64,000 bases of DNA from Rhizobiaceae bacterium (GCA_014238155.1 JABABQ010000056.1:1-64000); one strand, 5' to 3'. Positions 30,765 to 41,234 are shown, numbered from the stretch's first letter. Notes: generated by a model not told the origin, from the letters alone. Numbers and translations: made by a program.

Positions 30765-31403
30765 CTATTTGCCGGGTTGCGGTACGATGCGCAGATAGGG
30801 TCGAACTTCGTTCCAACCGTCAGGGAATTTTTCTTTGGCAGCTTCATTGGATACCGCCGGCACGATGATGACGTCTTCTCCATCTTTCCAGTTGACCGGA
30901 GTGGCAACCTGGTGATTTGCAGTCAGCTGCAAGGAATCTATGACGCGGATAATTTCGTCGAAATTGCGACCCGTCGAAGCCGGGTATTGCAGGCTGAGTT
31001 TGATTTTTTTGTCAGGGCCAATAACGAATACCGAACGCACTGTCATGGTGTCGTTGGCGTTGGGGTGAATCATGCCGTAGAGATTGGCGATGCTGCTGTC
31101 GTCCGCAATCAATGGGAAATTAAGCGCTGAACCCTGGGTGTCTTCGATATCAGCGGCCCAACCTGCATGGTCTTCGATTTTGTCAACTGAAAGGCCAAAT
31201 ACAACGACGCCACGCTTGTCGAATTCAGGTTTCAATTTTGACGTATAACCAAGCTCTGTGGTGCAAACAGGGGTGTAATTCTTAGGATGTGAAAACAACA
31301 CCGCCCACTTTCCTTCAATGGCCTTGTGAAACTCAATTTCACCTTCTGTTGTTATGGCCGTGAAATTTGGGGCTTCATCACCGATCAGCAGTGCCTTTGT
31401 CAT
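30765..31403 (-). CDS. 1-Cys peroxiredoxin (Prx6 type)
   Basis: The 212-residue cytosolic thiol peroxidase has the active-site pattern P40-x3-T44-x2-C47 in HPKNYTPVCTTELGY. The long C-terminal domain (RVIDSLQLTANHQVATPVNW) and the absence of an obvious resolving Cys place it in the Prx6/1-Cys group. It reduces hydrogen peroxide and organic hydroperoxides. It has its own promoter region and a hairpin terminator, so it is probably monocistronic. Confidence 0.94.
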   Translation of the reverse strand: MTKALLIGDEAPNFTAITTEGEIEFHKAIEGKWAVLFSHPKNYTPVCTTELGYTSKLKPEFDKRGVVVFGLSVDKIEDHAGWAADIEDTQGSALNFPLIADDSSIANLYGMIHPNANDTMTVRSVFVIGPDKKIKLSLQYPASTGRNFDEIIRVIDSLQLTANHQVATPVNWKDGEDVIIVPAVSNEAAKEKFPDGWNEVRPYLRIVPQPGK

Positions 31404-31560
31404 ATTCTTCTACCTTTTTGAATGAGTATGAAGCGAGCAATAGTTCTGCCCGCCGAACCAATATAGGTAACCGGTGAGCCAATCACCACCGCGGCAAATG
31501 ATCAAAAGTCGGTGAAATATTCAATTTCCAACATGAGAAAATGGTGCGAAAAGCCCCGGT

Positions 31561-33984
31561 TTACGTTCGCAGGACGCCTCCGACAGTTTTGCCAATATTT
31601 TCAATCACTTTTTGGGAAATCGTTTCGATTTCCTCATCCGTCAGACTCTTTTCCACTGGCTGCAGTGTCACTTCGATTGCCAGGGACTTTTTATCCGCAC
31701 CAACTGAATCGCCTTCAAACAGGTCGAATATCCGGACATCAGAAATGAGCTTTTTGTCAGCTCCGTTGGCTGCTCTAAGGACCTTCGCTGCCTCGACACC
31801 TTTGTCCATGATGAAAGCAAAATCGCGTTTCACCGGCTGCAGAGATGAAACAATCAGCGCACCCTTGCTGCGTTTGGTTTTTTTGCGTGGCGCAGGAATG
31901 GCGTCGAGAAAAATTTCAAATCCGCAAAGCGGCCCGGCGACATCCAGCAGTTCCAGTGTCATTGGATGGAACTCACCAAATGTACCGATTATGACTTTTG
32001 GCCCGAGTTTGATTGTGCCGCTTCGGCCGGGATGATACCAGTCTGGCCCTGCAGATTCGATCTGCACTTTCGACGGGTCCATTCCGCAGGCAGCAAGAAC
32101 GGCAAAGGCGTCTTCCTTGGCGTCGATCCAGTTAACAGAGGGGGAATTTCCGCTCCAGCCACGACCGGTATTCTCCAGTCTTGCGGTTCCGCGACGAATG
32201 CCGCTGGCCGATCGGTGCTGATCGGATGGTTCGATGCCGCGATAAATATGACTGACTTCAAATATGGCCAGATCAGAAAGTCCCCGGTCGGCGTTGCGCT
32301 TGGCAGCAGCCAACAGGCTGGGAAGCAAGCTCGGGCGCATGTCGGACATATCCGAGGCGATTGGATTGGCCAGCACCAACGCTTCTTGACCACCGCCAAA
32401 TGCCGTTGCGTGATCGTGAGGTATGAAGGAATAACACACGGCCTCGCTCATGCCTCGAGCGGCCAGTGCGCGGCGCGAATTGCGGGTTCTCAACTGACCC
32501 GTCGTCAGGATTTTTTTGCCGACGGCTGCCAGCGCAGGCAGCGGTTGAGGTTCGATATTGTTAATCCCGCGAATGCGCATGATTTCTTCAACAAGATCTG
32601 CCTTGCCATGGACATCGGGGCGACTGCCCGGAACTTTGACACTGAGCACATCGCCAGAACCCGAAACCACAAAACCAAGACGTTGCAATATCTCAGCTGA
32701 ATCTTCACTGGACACCGCCGCACCGGTCAAACGTTCAGCTTCAGAAACCGGATAGTCGATGGTCAGATCAGGTTTGGGAATGCTGCCAGCGCACAAGGAC
32801 TGTGTTGGCTCACCACCGCAGAGATCGATCACCAACTGACTGCCAAACTCCAGGCCGGGCATGGCAAATGCTGGATCGACACCACGTTCAAAGCGATAGC
32901 GAGCGTCTGTAATTATGCCAAGCTCCCGTCCTGTTTTGGCGATGGTCAATGGGTCCCACAAGGCAGATTCAACAAGCACGTTGACGGTTTCCAAACCGCA
33001 TCCAGATTCTTCGCCACCGACAATGCCAGCCAGGGATTCCGGCCCGTTTTCATCGGCAATGACAAAATGGTCAGCCGTTGGCGTATAGGTTTTGCCGTCC
33101 AGAGCGTGCAATTCTTCTTCCCCCGTTGCACGACGTACCATCAAATTGCCCTTTACCTTGTCGGCATCAAAGACATGCAGGGGGCGGCCACGATCAAACG
33201 TGACATAGTTGGTAATGTCGACAAGTGCGGAGATGGGGCGCAGTCCTATCGCCTTCAGCCGTTGCTGCATCCATTTGGGAGACGGACCGTTCTTGACATT
33301 TCGGATGAGGCGCAGACCGAAAGCCGGACAGAAATCAGCGGCTCCATCGGCGCTTAAATCAACGGCGACCGGGCAGGGGCCTTGTCCACCCACATCGGCA
33401 ATACTTGGAGAAATAACTTTGCCAAGACCAGCGGCAGCCAGATCTTTGGCAATGCCGGCGACCCCCAATGCATCGGGACGATTGGGCGTAATTCCAATTT
33501 CGATGACCGGGTCGTTGAGACCTGCATAATCGGCAAATGGCGAACCAACAGGTGCACCCTCAGGAAGATCAATGATCCCGTCGTGCTCGTCCGACAGTTC
33601 CAATTCCCGTTCCGAACACATCATCCCGTGGGATTCAACCCCGCGGATATTACCGACACCCAGTGTTATGTCGATGCCGGGTACATAGGTGCCTGGTCCG
33701 GCAAAGGCCCCGACCAGCCCGGCGCGGGCATTAGGCGCTCCGCAGACGACCTGAATTGGCTTACCATTTCCTGCAGCGCCCAGATCAACGCTCAAAACCT
33801 GCAATTTGTCAGCATCTGGATGCGGTTCGGCGGTCAGAACACGGGCAATAGTGAACGGTTGGAAGGCTGAGCGGTCGTCAACTTCTTCAACTTCGAGGCC
33901 GATCATCGTTAGCGTTTCAACAATCTCATCGAGTGAAGCCTGAGTGTCGAGATGGTCCTTCAACCAGGAAAGGGTGAACTTCAT
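31561..33984 (-). CDS. pheT: Phenylalanyl-tRNA synthetase beta subunit
   Basis: The 807-residue subunit pairs with PheS as an alpha2-beta2 tetramer charging tRNA-Phe. Domains in order are: N-terminal [13 protein letters not shown], an EMAP-II-like tRNA-binding domain (residues 40-150, [20 protein letters not shown]), the B3/4 editing domain, B5, a class II-like core, and the C-terminal ferredoxin-like anticodon-binding domain ending in [16 protein letters not shown]. The length is normal for a bacterial PheT. The start overlaps the stop of an unknown gene by 4 nt; together with pheS they form one coupled operon. Confidence 0.98.
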   Translation of the reverse strand: MKFTLSWLKDHLDTQASLDEIVETLTMIGLEVEEVDDRSAFQPFTIARVLTAEPHPDADKLQVLSVDLGAAGNGKPIQVVCGAPNARAGLVGAFAGPGTYVPGIDITLGVGNIRGVESHGMMCSERELELSDEHDGIIDLPEGAPVGSPFADYAGLNDPVIEIGITPNRPDALGVAGIAKDLAAAGLGKVISPSIADVGGQGPCPVAVDLSADGAADFCPAFGLRLIRNVKNGPSPKWMQQRLKAIGLRPISALVDITNYVTFDRGRPLHVFDADKVKGNLMVRRATGEEELHALDGKTYTPTADHFVIADENGPESLAGIVGGEESGCGLETVNVLVESALWDPLTIAKTGRELGIITDARYRFERGVDPAFAMPGLEFGSQLVIDLCGGEPTQSLCAGSIPKPDLTIDYPVSEAERLTGAAVSSEDSAEILQRLGFVVSGSGDVLSVKVPGSRPDVHGKADLVEEIMRIRGINNIEPQPLPALAAVGKKILTTGQLRTRNSRRALAARGMSEAVCYSFIPHDHATAFGGGQEALVLANPIASDMSDMRPSLLPSLLAAAKRNADRGLSDLAIFEVSHIYRGIEPSDQHRSASGIRRGTARLENTGRGWSGNSPSVNWIDAKEDAFAVLAACGMDPSKVQIESAGPDWYHPGRSGTIKLGPKVIIGTFGEFHPMTLELLDVAGPLCGFEIFLDAIPAPRKKTKRSKGALIVSSLQPVKRDFAFIMDKGVEAAKVLRAANGADKKLISDVRIFDLFEGDSVGADKKSLAIEVTLQPVEKSLTDEEIETISQKVIENIGKTVGGVLRT

Positions 33985-34529
33985 TTTGTGGCCTTTTGTG
34001 CCGAGCGGGATTTGCCGCGGGGCTTCTTAGCGGAGGGTATTTTCTGAGTGGTTTGCAGGCTGAGCTTGCGCAGACGTTTGTCTCTTGCCTTGCGGCGTTT
34101 GGTCAATTGATCAAAGATCAAAAAGCCAATTTCCAGACCATCATCTTCGTTCTCTTCCATTTTCAATGGTGCTTTGATGAAAGTCAGAGACAATTGCGAA
34201 GCGTGCATGGCCTGGGCAACCGGATTGCCATTTTCCAGGATGCCGTCCAGCCGCAACACGTCACCTTCCCCCGGGATCAGAGCCAGAACCTTCATCATCC
34301 CAACAGACGTAAAGTGCAGAATCTCCAGCTTTTCAGTTTTTACGTCGACAGACTTCTGCAGGGAAAAGATATGCTTTGCGACTTCCTGAGCGGTTTCTTC
34401 CGCCTGGTTATCACATGCTGCCTTGTGCCAGTCCTTTGTCTTTGGAGCTGCTCGCTGCCCGGTGCGCAATTCGGTGGCCATATGGGCAAAGTTACCTTGC
34501 AACAGGGCTGCATCAGAAAAACGGCTCAT
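33981..34529 (-). CDS. Protein of unknown function encoded between pheS and pheT
   Basis: This 182-residue protein is not recognised. It has a mixed middle part ([20 protein letters not shown], then [20 protein letters not shown]) and a strongly basic, Lys/Arg/Ser-rich C-terminus (about 155-182), which suggests nucleic-acid contact. It has no signal peptide, membrane segment or cysteine pair. It overlaps both pheS (34526-34529) and pheT (33981-33984) by 4 nt in ATGA form, so it is translated in step with the synthetase subunits. A role linked to PheRS or tRNA is an inference from this position only. Confidence 0.85.
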   Translation of the reverse strand: MSRFSDAALLQGNFAHMATELRTGQRAAPKTKDWHKAACDNQAEETAQEVAKHIFSLQKSVDVKTEKLEILHFTSVGMMKVLALIPGEGDVLRLDGILENGNPVAQAMHASQLSLTFIKAPLKMEENEDDGLEIGFLIFDQLTKRRKARDKRLRKLSLQTTQKIPSAKKPRGKSRSAQKATK

Positions 34530-35608
34530 CCGCTCAATCCTCCAAATAAAGTTGGCATGTCGAGAGGCCGGAAACCGTAATGGTCGATCCAGCGTTGATC
34601 TGCCTCAAAGAAGGGTCGCAAGTCCGGCATACCGTACTTCAACATTGCAATTCGGTCGATGCCAATCCCCCAGGCAAAACCCTGATAGATATCCGGGTCC
34701 AGGCCACCGGCTCGCAAGACGTTGGGGTGCACCATGCCGGAGCCCAGTATTTCCATCCAGTCATTGCCTTCACCCAGTTTAACCTCACCGCCGGAGCGAT
34801 CACATTGGATATCAACTTCGAGGCTTGGTTCTGTAAATGGGAAGAAAGAAGGTCGAAAACGCATATCAATGGAATCGACTTCAAAGAAAGTCTTGCAGAA
34901 TTCCATCAAAGTCCATTTTAGATTGGCAATATTGGTCTTTTTATCAACAACCAGACCCTCCAGCTGATGGAACATGGCCGAATGGGTGGCATCTGAATCC
35001 TGACGATAGGTTTTGCCGGGAATGACGATGCGAATCGGAGGTTCTTGGGTTTCCATTGTTCGGATCTGAACCGGTGAAGTATGGGTGCGCAATACGCGGC
35101 GTTCGCCGTTTTCGTCCGGATTCAGAAAGAATGTATCGTGCATTTCCCGCGCAGGGTGGCCTTCCGGAAAGTTCAGCGCCGTAAAGTTGTAATAGTCAGT
35201 TTCGATGTCGGGGCCTTCTGCAACATGAAAACCCATATCGGAGAATATAGCAGTGATCTCGTCCATCACCTGGCTGATTGGGTGAATGCGACCGGATTCA
35301 ATCGGGTTGGGGCGAACCGGCAGGGTGACGTCAACCTTCTCGGTGGCAAGGCGCGCCTCAATGTCAGCGCGCTTGACCAATTCGCGTCTGGCGGTGATGG
35401 CTTCAGCAATCCGGTTTTTAAGGCCATTGAGAGCTGGTCCCATGACCTGCCGCTGTTCCGGACTCATTTTGCCGAGGGTTTTCATCTGCTGGGAGACCGA
35501 CCCCTTTTTACCCAGCGTTGTAATCCGCACCTGCTCCAGCGCGGCCTCGTCAGCGGCGGCATCAATCTGCGCCAGTATGCCGGATTCCAGCGTTTCAATT
35601 TCACTCAT
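34526..35608 (-). CDS. pheS: Phenylalanyl-tRNA synthetase alpha subunit
   Basis: This 360-residue class II catalytic subunit has an N-terminal coiled coil (residues 1-85) followed by the catalytic core: motif 2-like [10 protein letters not shown] and [37 protein letters not shown], and motif 3 [16 protein letters not shown]. The FTEPS and phenylalanine-binding residues are intact. The gene follows rplT after an 86-bp gap that contains a terminator/attenuator hairpin. It overlaps the following unknown gene by 4 nt. Confidence 0.98.
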   Translation of the reverse strand: MSEIETLESGILAQIDAAADEAALEQVRITTLGKKGSVSQQMKTLGKMSPEQRQVMGPALNGLKNRIAEAITARRELVKRADIEARLATEKVDVTLPVRPNPIESGRIHPISQVMDEITAIFSDMGFHVAEGPDIETDYYNFTALNFPEGHPAREMHDTFFLNPDENGERRVLRTHTSPVQIRTMETQEPPIRIVIPGKTYRQDSDATHSAMFHQLEGLVVDKKTNIANLKWTLMEFCKTFFEVDSIDMRFRPSFFPFTEPSLEVDIQCDRSGGEVKLGEGNDWMEILGSGMVHPNVLRAGGLDPDIYQGFAWGIGIDRIAMLKYGMPDLRPFFEADQRWIDHYGFRPLDMPTLFGGLSG

Positions 35609-35621
35609 CGGGTTCAGCCTT

Positions 35622-35665
35622 TAAAACAAAAGAACCCGCGTCAGCGTGCAGCTGCCACGGGTTCC
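35622..35665 (-). terminator. Hairpin with T-run between rplT and pheS (terminator or attenuator)
   Basis: On the minus strand GAACCCG (35664-35658) pairs with CGGGTTC (35638-35632) around a 19-nt loop, followed by TTTTGTTTT. It lies 30 bp after the rplT stop and just ahead of pheS. In E. coli a Phe-rich leader peptide controls pheST attenuation at this place; no such peptide fits in the 86-bp gap here. So it may be a plain terminator with read-through or a different attenuator. Confidence 0.8.
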
Positions 35666-35694
35666 AAATCTACGTCGGTCAATTGGAAGCGCGG

Positions 35695-36099
35695 TCAGCT
35701 TTTGACTGCGGCTTCAAATGCGTTCGGCGTTGTATCTTTAAGATATTCCAGCGCGTTCTTTGCCGAAGCTACAACAGCAGCAAATGCTTCCGGCTGATTG
35801 ATCGCCATATCTGACAGGTTTTTGCGGTCGACTTCAACGCCGGCCTTTGTCAGACCGTCGATAAGGCGCGAATAGGTCAAACCATGCTCGCGGGCGGCGG
35901 CGTTGATGCGCTGGGTCCACAGGCTGCGGAAATCGCGCTTGCGGGCCTTGCGGTCGCGATAGGCGTATTGCTGGGCTTTTTCAACGGCCTGTTTTGCAAC
36001 CTTGATCTGGGTGCGGCGGGCGCCGTAATAGCCTTTGGCTTTTTTGAGAACTTTTTTGTGTTTGGCGTGGGCGGTTACACCGCGTTTAACTCGGGCCAT
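35695..36099 (-). CDS. rplT: Large ribosomal subunit protein L20
   Basis: This 134-residue basic protein of the 50S subunit starts [20 protein letters not shown]. It has the family blocks [20 protein letters not shown] and [20 protein letters not shown]. It binds 23S rRNA early in assembly. It follows rpmI at 30 bp, the conserved L35-L20 order; infC is not adjacent here. Confidence 0.98.
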   Translation of the reverse strand: MARVKRGVTAHAKHKKVLKKAKGYYGARRTQIKVAKQAVEKAQQYAYRDRKARKRDFRSLWTQRINAAAREHGLTYSRLIDGLTKAGVEVDRKNLSDMAINQPEAFAAVVASAKNALEYLKDTTPNAFEAAVKS

Positions 36100-36129
36100 G
36101 ATCTAACTCCTGATGATTCGGTGTACGGT

Positions 36130-36333
36130 TTACTTGCCTGCGTAAGGCATAAATTTCTTGACGATGCGGGTATCTGGCTCGGAAAGAACCATGGTACCGC
36201 GGGCATTGCGCAGAAATTTGTTGGACCGCTTGATCATGCCGTGCTGTTTACCAGCCTGGGCAACCGTCAGTTTGCCGGTTCCGGTTACTTTGAAGCGCTT
36301 TTTAACGCTCGACTTTGTCTTCATCTTGGGCAT
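36130..36333 (-). CDS. rpmI: Large ribosomal subunit protein L35
   Basis: The protein is 67 residues from [14 protein letters not shown], the usual L35 start, with [11 protein letters not shown] and the end [15 protein letters not shown] lies 7-8 nt before this ATG, which decides the start over an in-frame Met six codons upstream. It heads the rpmI-rplT-pheS-pheT cluster on the minus strand. Confidence 0.97.
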   Translation of the reverse strand: MPKMKTKSSVKKRFKVTGTGKLTVAQAGKQHGMIKRSNKFLRNARGTMVLSEPDTRIVKKFMPYAGK

Positions 36334-36548
36334 TTTGCACTCCTTGTTCATTGATCAAAACGCCCAGATTGCGGGCTTTGGCAATGATATGGTTCGATTG
36401 AAAACGAGCAGGCCTGATGAGATGGCCCCCTCTTGCATTTCGAGCAGCCAAGGCATGCCCTGCCTGTCTGCTCCGTAAGCAGCGGTGTCCTATACCCAAT
36501 GTGAGATAAACGCAAGTCTTTACCTGCTTCGTTGCTTCGGTTTAATCA

Positions 36549-37433
36549 GTGCAGATGACCGAACTTTCATTCCCTACCAGATTAGGCCGACTTATGCGTG
36601 CTTTGCCATGGATGCTGGCTCTGATGTTTTTTGTCGTTCAACCTGCAAACAGCCAGGATAATCCGGCGATTCCAAACTTTTGGGATCCACAGGAACGTTT
36701 CATCAAACCGAATGTGAAACACCTGCCACGGTTGCGGTTTTTGACAACCACGGACTTTGCACCGTTTTCCTATCTCGATAAGGACAAACGCCTGACCGGG
36801 TTCCATGTTGATCTGGCACGAGCCATTTGCCGGGAGCTGGAAGTTCTGCCGGTATGTCAGATTCAAGCTCTTCCCTTTGGTGAGCTGGAAAAACAACTGG
36901 GTGAAGGGGGTGGCGATGCCATTATCGCGGGTTTGGCGGCAAACCGGGTTACGCGCCAGGCATACGCATTTTCACGCCCCTATTTCTGGTTGCCAGCTCG
37001 ATTTTTGGCACAGAAATCCAGTGCTTATTCAGAGCCTCTTTCTGACACTTTGAAAGATCTGGAAATCGGCGTTGTTGATGGAACAAGTCATGCGGCAATG
37101 GCGCTGGCCAAATTTGGCGCCATTCGGGTCAGGCTGTTTGAGACACGCGAAGCTGCTTTGCTGGCCCTGCAGAACAACAAGATTGCCGCGGTGTTTGGAG
37201 ATGGTCTGGCGCTGTCTTTTTGGCTTCAGACGGGCAGAACAGAGGCAAATTGCTGTGAATTTGTCGGTGGCCCCTATTTGTCGACCGACTATCTGGGTAA
37301 CGGCCTGGCGATTGCGGTTGCAAAAGACGATCGTCAATTACAGAACGCGTTGAATTACGCACTTCGCGCGATTAATGACAGCGGAAAGTTCGCAGAGCTC
37401 TATTTGCGCTATTTTCCGATTGGCCTTTTTTAG
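36549..37433 (+). CDS. Periplasmic solute-binding protein, amino-acid (SBP_bac_3) type
   Basis: The 294-residue product has a signal peptide (LPWMLALMFFVVQPANSQ near residues 19-36). A family 3 solute-binding fold follows: RFLTTTDFAPFSYLDKDKR, LTGFHVDLARAICRELEV, and the Asp-binding LEIGVVDGTSHAAMALAKFG. No permease or ATPase genes adjoin it, so it is an orphan binding protein or partner of a transporter elsewhere. GTG at 36549 or ATG at 36555 may be the start; both give the same signal peptide. Confidence 0.85.
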   Translation: MQMTELSFPTRLGRLMRALPWMLALMFFVVQPANSQDNPAIPNFWDPQERFIKPNVKHLPRLRFLTTTDFAPFSYLDKDKRLTGFHVDLARAICRELEVLPVCQIQALPFGELEKQLGEGGGDAIIAGLAANRVTRQAYAFSRPYFWLPARFLAQKSSAYSEPLSDTLKDLEIGVVDGTSHAAMALAKFGAIRVRLFETREAALLALQNNKIAAVFGDGLALSFWLQTGRTEANCCEFVGGPYLSTDYLGNGLAIAVAKDDRQLQNALNYALRAINDSGKFAELYLRYFPIGLF

Positions 37434-37439
37434 TCTGGT

Positions 37440-38255
37440 TTAGTCTGAGTCACCAGATTTCAAGAATGGTACACTCAGCGACCAGCCCAGTCTCGTGGGG
37501 CGTTGATCTTGCCATTGAGGCAATCCAATTTTCATATCCTCGTGCCCGGCTGAAGGTTGTTCGATATAAGTTCCGAACAGACGGTCCCACCAGGGCAGGT
37601 TAAAGCCATAGTTTGAGTTGGTTTCGTTTGACTTTACCGAATGATGGACCCGGTGCATGTCCGGGGTTACCACAACCAGTCGCAACAGCCGGTCAAACCC
37701 CAGCGGCAGCTTGGTATTCGAGTGGTTGAACATGGCCGTACCATTGAGTACGATTTCAAACAGAATGACAGCAACAGCAGGCGCCCCAAGAATCAACACC
37801 CAGGCGACTTTCCAACCCATGGACACGATTATCTCGATGGGATGAAATCGTATTGCTGTGGTAACGTCAAAATCCCGATCGGAGTGATGCATCCGGTGGA
37901 AACGCCAGAATAACGGGATCTTGTGGGACAGGACATGGGACAGCCAGACAGCGAAATCCAAGACGATCAGGCTGACCACAATCGTCACCCACAACGGCAT
38001 CTGGATCAGATTGAACAGGCCGATCTGGTGAATTTCGGCCCAAAATGCCAGACCGACCGCGGCCGCGGGAAACAGCAATCTGACCAAAACTGAATCAACC
38101 ACCACAATGGCTATGTTGGTGAACCAGCGATTTGCCTTTGAAACGCTCAGTTTCCGTCGCGGGCGCACTATTTCGCTGATCGCAAACAATACAAACAAAC
38201 TGCCAAAAGCGGCGAGCCGGATTGTGCTTTCCTGGTTGGCGATCAGGTCCTGCAT
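37440..38255 (-). CDS. Fatty acid hydroxylase/sterol desaturase superfamily membrane protein
   Basis: The 271-residue integral membrane di-iron enzyme has His clusters HVLSH, RFHRMHHSDRDFD, TTAIRFHP and DMHRVHHSVKSNETN, matching the hydroxylase superfamily pattern, plus four or five hydrophobic segments. It probably hydroxylates or desaturates a lipid; the substrate is unknown. The start at 38255 (MQDLIANQ) lies 4 bp after the TerB-like gene stop and gives a normal N-terminus; an upstream Met would lie inside that gene. Confidence 0.88.
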   Translation of the reverse strand: MQDLIANQESTIRLAAFGSLFVLFAISEIVRPRRKLSVSKANRWFTNIAIVVVDSVLVRLLFPAAAVGLAFWAEIHQIGLFNLIQMPLWVTIVVSLIVLDFAVWLSHVLSHKIPLFWRFHRMHHSDRDFDVTTAIRFHPIEIIVSMGWKVAWVLILGAPAVAVILFEIVLNGTAMFNHSNTKLPLGFDRLLRLVVVTPDMHRVHHSVKSNETNSNYGFNLPWWDRLFGTYIEQPSAGHEDMKIGLPQWQDQRPTRLGWSLSVPFLKSGDSD

Positions 38256-38259
38256 GCGG

Positions 38260-38667
38260 TCAGGACGATTGATGCCGCGCCCTGGCGGCAAGCTCAAGTG
38301 CCGCGCAGGTGAGTTTATCGATGGCCAGATGATTGCGCAGCAATTGCAAAAGCCGCACTTCTTCTGCCGAAACACTCAGATCAGCTGCGGCAATTTCAGC
38401 AGCCAGAACATAGGCAGTTTGCTGCAGGTTTTCCGGTAATGCGGCGGTGAACCCGAGGATCGTTTCCAATCCTTCCTCTTCCTGGAGAATGTCCCGGCAG
38501 GTTTTGGCGGCATTGACCAGCTGGTCGCTATTATAGCCGTCAAAGATCGGTAACGTTTTGACCACATTGCCAATGCGCAGCATTTCCGTTTCGTCCATAT
38601 TCCGATCGACGGCTGAAATCGCCACCATGACGAAAACGAGAGTATCCTGCACCGAGATTGCGTTCAT
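38260..38667 (-). CDS. TerB-family (tellurite-resistance-like) protein
   Basis: The 135-residue alpha-helical protein has the TerB pattern: VMVAISAVDRNMDETEMLRI in the first helical hairpin and AAEIAAADLSVSAEEVRLLQ in the second, both with acidic residues that could bind metal. TerB-like domains often sit with membrane or stress proteins, and tellurite resistance is rarely tested. It is 4 bp upstream of the fatty-acid hydroxylase gene. Other ter genes are absent. Confidence 0.85.
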   Translation of the reverse strand: MNAISVQDTLVFVMVAISAVDRNMDETEMLRIGNVVKTLPIFDGYNSDQLVNAAKTCRDILQEEEGLETILGFTAALPENLQQTAYVLAAEIAAADLSVSAEEVRLLQLLRNHLAIDKLTCAALELAARARHQSS

Positions 38668-38834
38668 TGAGGGCGTGTCCTGTTACAAAAAATGTGGTGC
38701 CTTCAAACTATGGTGCCGGGCGGCGAGTTTCAATGCTATTGTGGCACGGCGACAAGTGTTGACGATTGCCCATCGCTTTCATAGGTTCCGCGCGCTGCTC
38801 AATGCAGCCAATTTCCCCTTCTACAGGCCCCATT

Positions 38835-40439
38835 ATGAACAATCCTGCTTTTCCGAACCTTGATCTTTCGCCCGAGCTTGTTGAGGCAGCCAAGGTGAGC
38901 AAGGCCTGGCCATTCGAGGAGGCCCGCAAGATCCTGAAACGCTATCAGCGTGAGGGGCTGCCTGCCGAAGTCATTTTTGAAACCGGCTACGGACCTTCTG
39001 GACTGCCGCATATCGGGACATTTGGGGAAGTTGCCCGCACCACCATGGTGGTCAATGCGTTTCGCTTGATGACCGAAGACAAAGTGAAAGTCCGGCTCAT
39101 CTCGTTTTCGGACGACATGGATGGCATGCGTAAAATTCCGGACAACGTGCCAAATCAGGATATGTTGAAGAGCCATCTGGGCAAGCCACTCACTGCGGTT
39201 CCAGATCCATTCAGTAATGAATACAGCTCCTTTGCAGCCCACAATAATGCCCGGCTGCGGGCATTTCTTGATCAATTTGGGTTCACCTATGATTTCATCT
39301 CTTCCACCGATTACTATAAGGGTGGTCTGTTCGATGAGATCCTGAAAAAATGTGCCGAAAAATACGATGAGATCATGGCAGTGATGCTGCCCACGCTTGG
39401 TGAGGAACGCCGGGCGACTTACAGCCCGTTTTTACCAATTTCACCGAAAAGCGGCATCGTCCTTTATGTTCCAATGAAGAAGGTTGATGCCGAAGCGGGG
39501 ATGATCACATTCGACGATGAGGACGGTGAGGAAATCACACTTCCGATCACCGGAGGCAATGTCAAATTGCAATGGAAACCGGATTTTGGCATGCGCTGGG
39601 CCGCGCTGGGTGTCGATTACGAAATGTATGGCAAGGATCATCAGAACAACAGCAATCTGTATGACAAGATTTGCCGCATTCTGGGCGCTCGTGCGCCCGA
39701 ACATTTTATCTATGAACTGTTTCTCGATGAAAACGGCGAAAAGATATCAAAATCCAAGGGTAACGGCATCACCATGGAAGATTGGCTTAAATACGCTTCC
39801 CCGGAAAGCCTTTCACTGTTCATGTATAGCAAGCCGAAAACCGCAAAACGCTTGTTCTTTGATATCGTACCAAAACAAGTGGACGAATATTTTCAGCATC
39901 TGGCGGCGGTCCATGATGCTGAACCGAAAGCCAAGTTGAATAATCCGACCTGGCACATTCATGCCGGCAGCCCGCCACGCATTTCTTTGCCGGTGACATT
40001 TTCCATGCTGCTCAATCTGGTCAGTGCCTCCAATGCCTCTGACAAACAAACCTTGTGGGGGTTCATCAGTCAGTATGATGCGGCAGTGACGCCGGAAAGT
40101 AACCCAAAGCTGGATGAGCTGGTCGGATACGCCATCAGCTATTACGAGGACTTTGTTAAGCCAAATAAGATTTATCGCTCTCCAAGCGATCAGGAACGGT
40201 CGGCGATGGAGGATCTGGCTGCACGGTTGTCAGCCATGCCGGACGATGCCGACGGAGAAACCTTGCAGACGGAGGTTTATTCGGTCGGAAAGGATCACGG
40301 TTTCGACAATCTGCGCGAATGGTTTCAGGCGCTCTATCAGGTATTGCTGGGCCAGGACCAGGGACCGCGATTTGGCAGTTTTGCGGCACTGTATGGCAAG
40401 AGACAAACGGTCAAGATGATCCAGGACACTCTAGACTAG
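38835..40439 (+). CDS. lysS: Lysyl-tRNA synthetase, class I
   Basis: The 534-residue enzyme carries class I signatures: the HIGH equivalent PHIGTF (His59) and KMSKS equivalent KISKS (303-307). It also shows the class I LysRS stretches [35 protein letters not shown] and [11 protein letters not shown]. It charges tRNA-Lys in the cytoplasm. Most bacteria use an unrelated class II LysRS; the class I form is known from archaea, spirochaetes and many alphaproteobacteria. The ATG at 38835 is chosen by alignment logic; the ribosome site is weak. It converges on the S24 regulator gene. Confidence 0.96.
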   Translation: MNNPAFPNLDLSPELVEAAKVSKAWPFEEARKILKRYQREGLPAEVIFETGYGPSGLPHIGTFGEVARTTMVVNAFRLMTEDKVKVRLISFSDDMDGMRKIPDNVPNQDMLKSHLGKPLTAVPDPFSNEYSSFAAHNNARLRAFLDQFGFTYDFISSTDYYKGGLFDEILKKCAEKYDEIMAVMLPTLGEERRATYSPFLPISPKSGIVLYVPMKKVDAEAGMITFDDEDGEEITLPITGGNVKLQWKPDFGMRWAALGVDYEMYGKDHQNNSNLYDKICRILGARAPEHFIYELFLDENGEKISKSKGNGITMEDWLKYASPESLSLFMYSKPKTAKRLFFDIVPKQVDEYFQHLAAVHDAEPKAKLNNPTWHIHAGSPPRISLPVTFSMLLNLVSASNASDKQTLWGFISQYDAAVTPESNPKLDELVGYAISYYEDFVKPNKIYRSPSDQERSAMEDLAARLSAMPDDADGETLQTEVYSVGKDHGFDNLREWFQALYQVLLGQDQGPRFGSFAALYGKRQTVKMIQDTLD

Positions 40440-40450
40440 ATTAGCCGGAA

Positions 40451-41146
40451 TTATTGGCTGGCCCAGATGATACGGGCCACCCAATCCAGCTCTTCAACTT
40501 TGATTGTGCGATTTTCATGTTCGGGATTGAGAGATTCCAGTTGAAGAATCGTGGCCGTCTGACGGGCGAGTATTTTGGCAAGGACTTCCCCTTCAATCGT
40601 GCGCACAACAACCCGGTCACCGCGCCGCAACGAGCTTGTTGGCGAGACAATTATCTGATCGCCATCGCGGTAAAGCGGCAGCATGCTGTCGCCCTGAATT
40701 TCCAGAGCGTAGATTGTTTCATCGCCTTTATTTGGAAAATCAACGGCGTCCCAACCGTCTCCGGAAGGCAGTCCGGCCTCATCAAAAAATCCACCACTGC
40801 CAGCTTGGGCAAGTCCGATCAAGGGAACGGAACCGGCCCATCCGGCAGCAGATGCAGGATCTTCGGCAAAGCCAGTCTGATTCAGTTGTGAATAGTCGAT
40901 GCTGTAATCACCGTTGCTTTGCGCCAGCAGCAAAGCAAAGTGATCGATTTCAATCCCGGTGGCGGCCATGATTTTCGACAAAGATTCTGTCGACGGCCAG
41001 CGCAAACGTCCGTCTGAGGCAGTGCGTTTGGATTTGTTGAAAGTCGTTGGATCCAGTCCGGCGCTGCGTGCCAGCCTTGAAACCGATATGTGATTTTGTT
41101 GCGCCAGCGCGTCAATTGCCGACCACACTTGCGCGTGCGTAAACAT
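40451..41146 (-). CDS. HTH regulator with S24 (LexA-like) autopeptidase domain
   Basis: The 231-residue protein has an N-terminal XRE-like HTH (ISVSRLARSAGLDPTTFNKS) and a C-terminal S24 peptidase domain with Ser154 in EIQGDSMLPLYRDGD and Lys191 in EGEVLAKIL. A plausible Ala-Gly cleavage site lies at 115-116 (LAQAGSGG). It is like phage CI repressors and LexA, but no phage genes are present, and relatives are common chromosomal genes in Hyphomicrobiales. It may respond to DNA damage through RecA-stimulated cleavage; the target is unknown. Confidence 0.9.
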   Translation of the reverse strand: MFTHAQVWSAIDALAQQNHISVSRLARSAGLDPTTFNKSKRTASDGRLRWPSTESLSKIMAATGIEIDHFALLLAQSNGDYSIDYSQLNQTGFAEDPASAAGWAGSVPLIGLAQAGSGGFFDEAGLPSGDGWDAVDFPNKGDETIYALEIQGDSMLPLYRDGDQIIVSPTSSLRRGDRVVVRTIEGEVLAKILARQTATILQLESLNPEHENRTIKVEELDWVARIIWASQ

Positions 41147-41218
41147 AACTGGCCTTGGTCTCCAGACTGTCGAAACAGGAATATTGTCCTATGTTACGTA
41201 TAACCAATGTTGCTGTCC

Positions 41219-41234
41219 AGTCGTCAAAACGACT
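41219..41234. promoter_or_regulatory. Inverted repeat upstream of the S24 regulator, possible operator
   Basis: AGTCGT-CAAA-ACGACT is a perfect 6+6 bp inverted repeat, 73-88 bp upstream of the S24 regulator start, in the 143-bp gap shared with the end of the beta-oxidation operon. It could be the autoregulatory operator. Confidence 0.4.

Noticed and set aside
38260-38667. TerB-like gene as part of a tellurite resistance or phage-defence ter cluster
   Set aside because: No other ter genes are present; only a fatty-acid hydroxylase gene is coupled to it.
40451-41146. Phage CI-like repressor as a sign of a prophage
   Set aside because: No integrase, structural or lysis genes lie nearby, and the flanks are lysS and a beta-oxidation operon; this type is common as a chromosomal gene.
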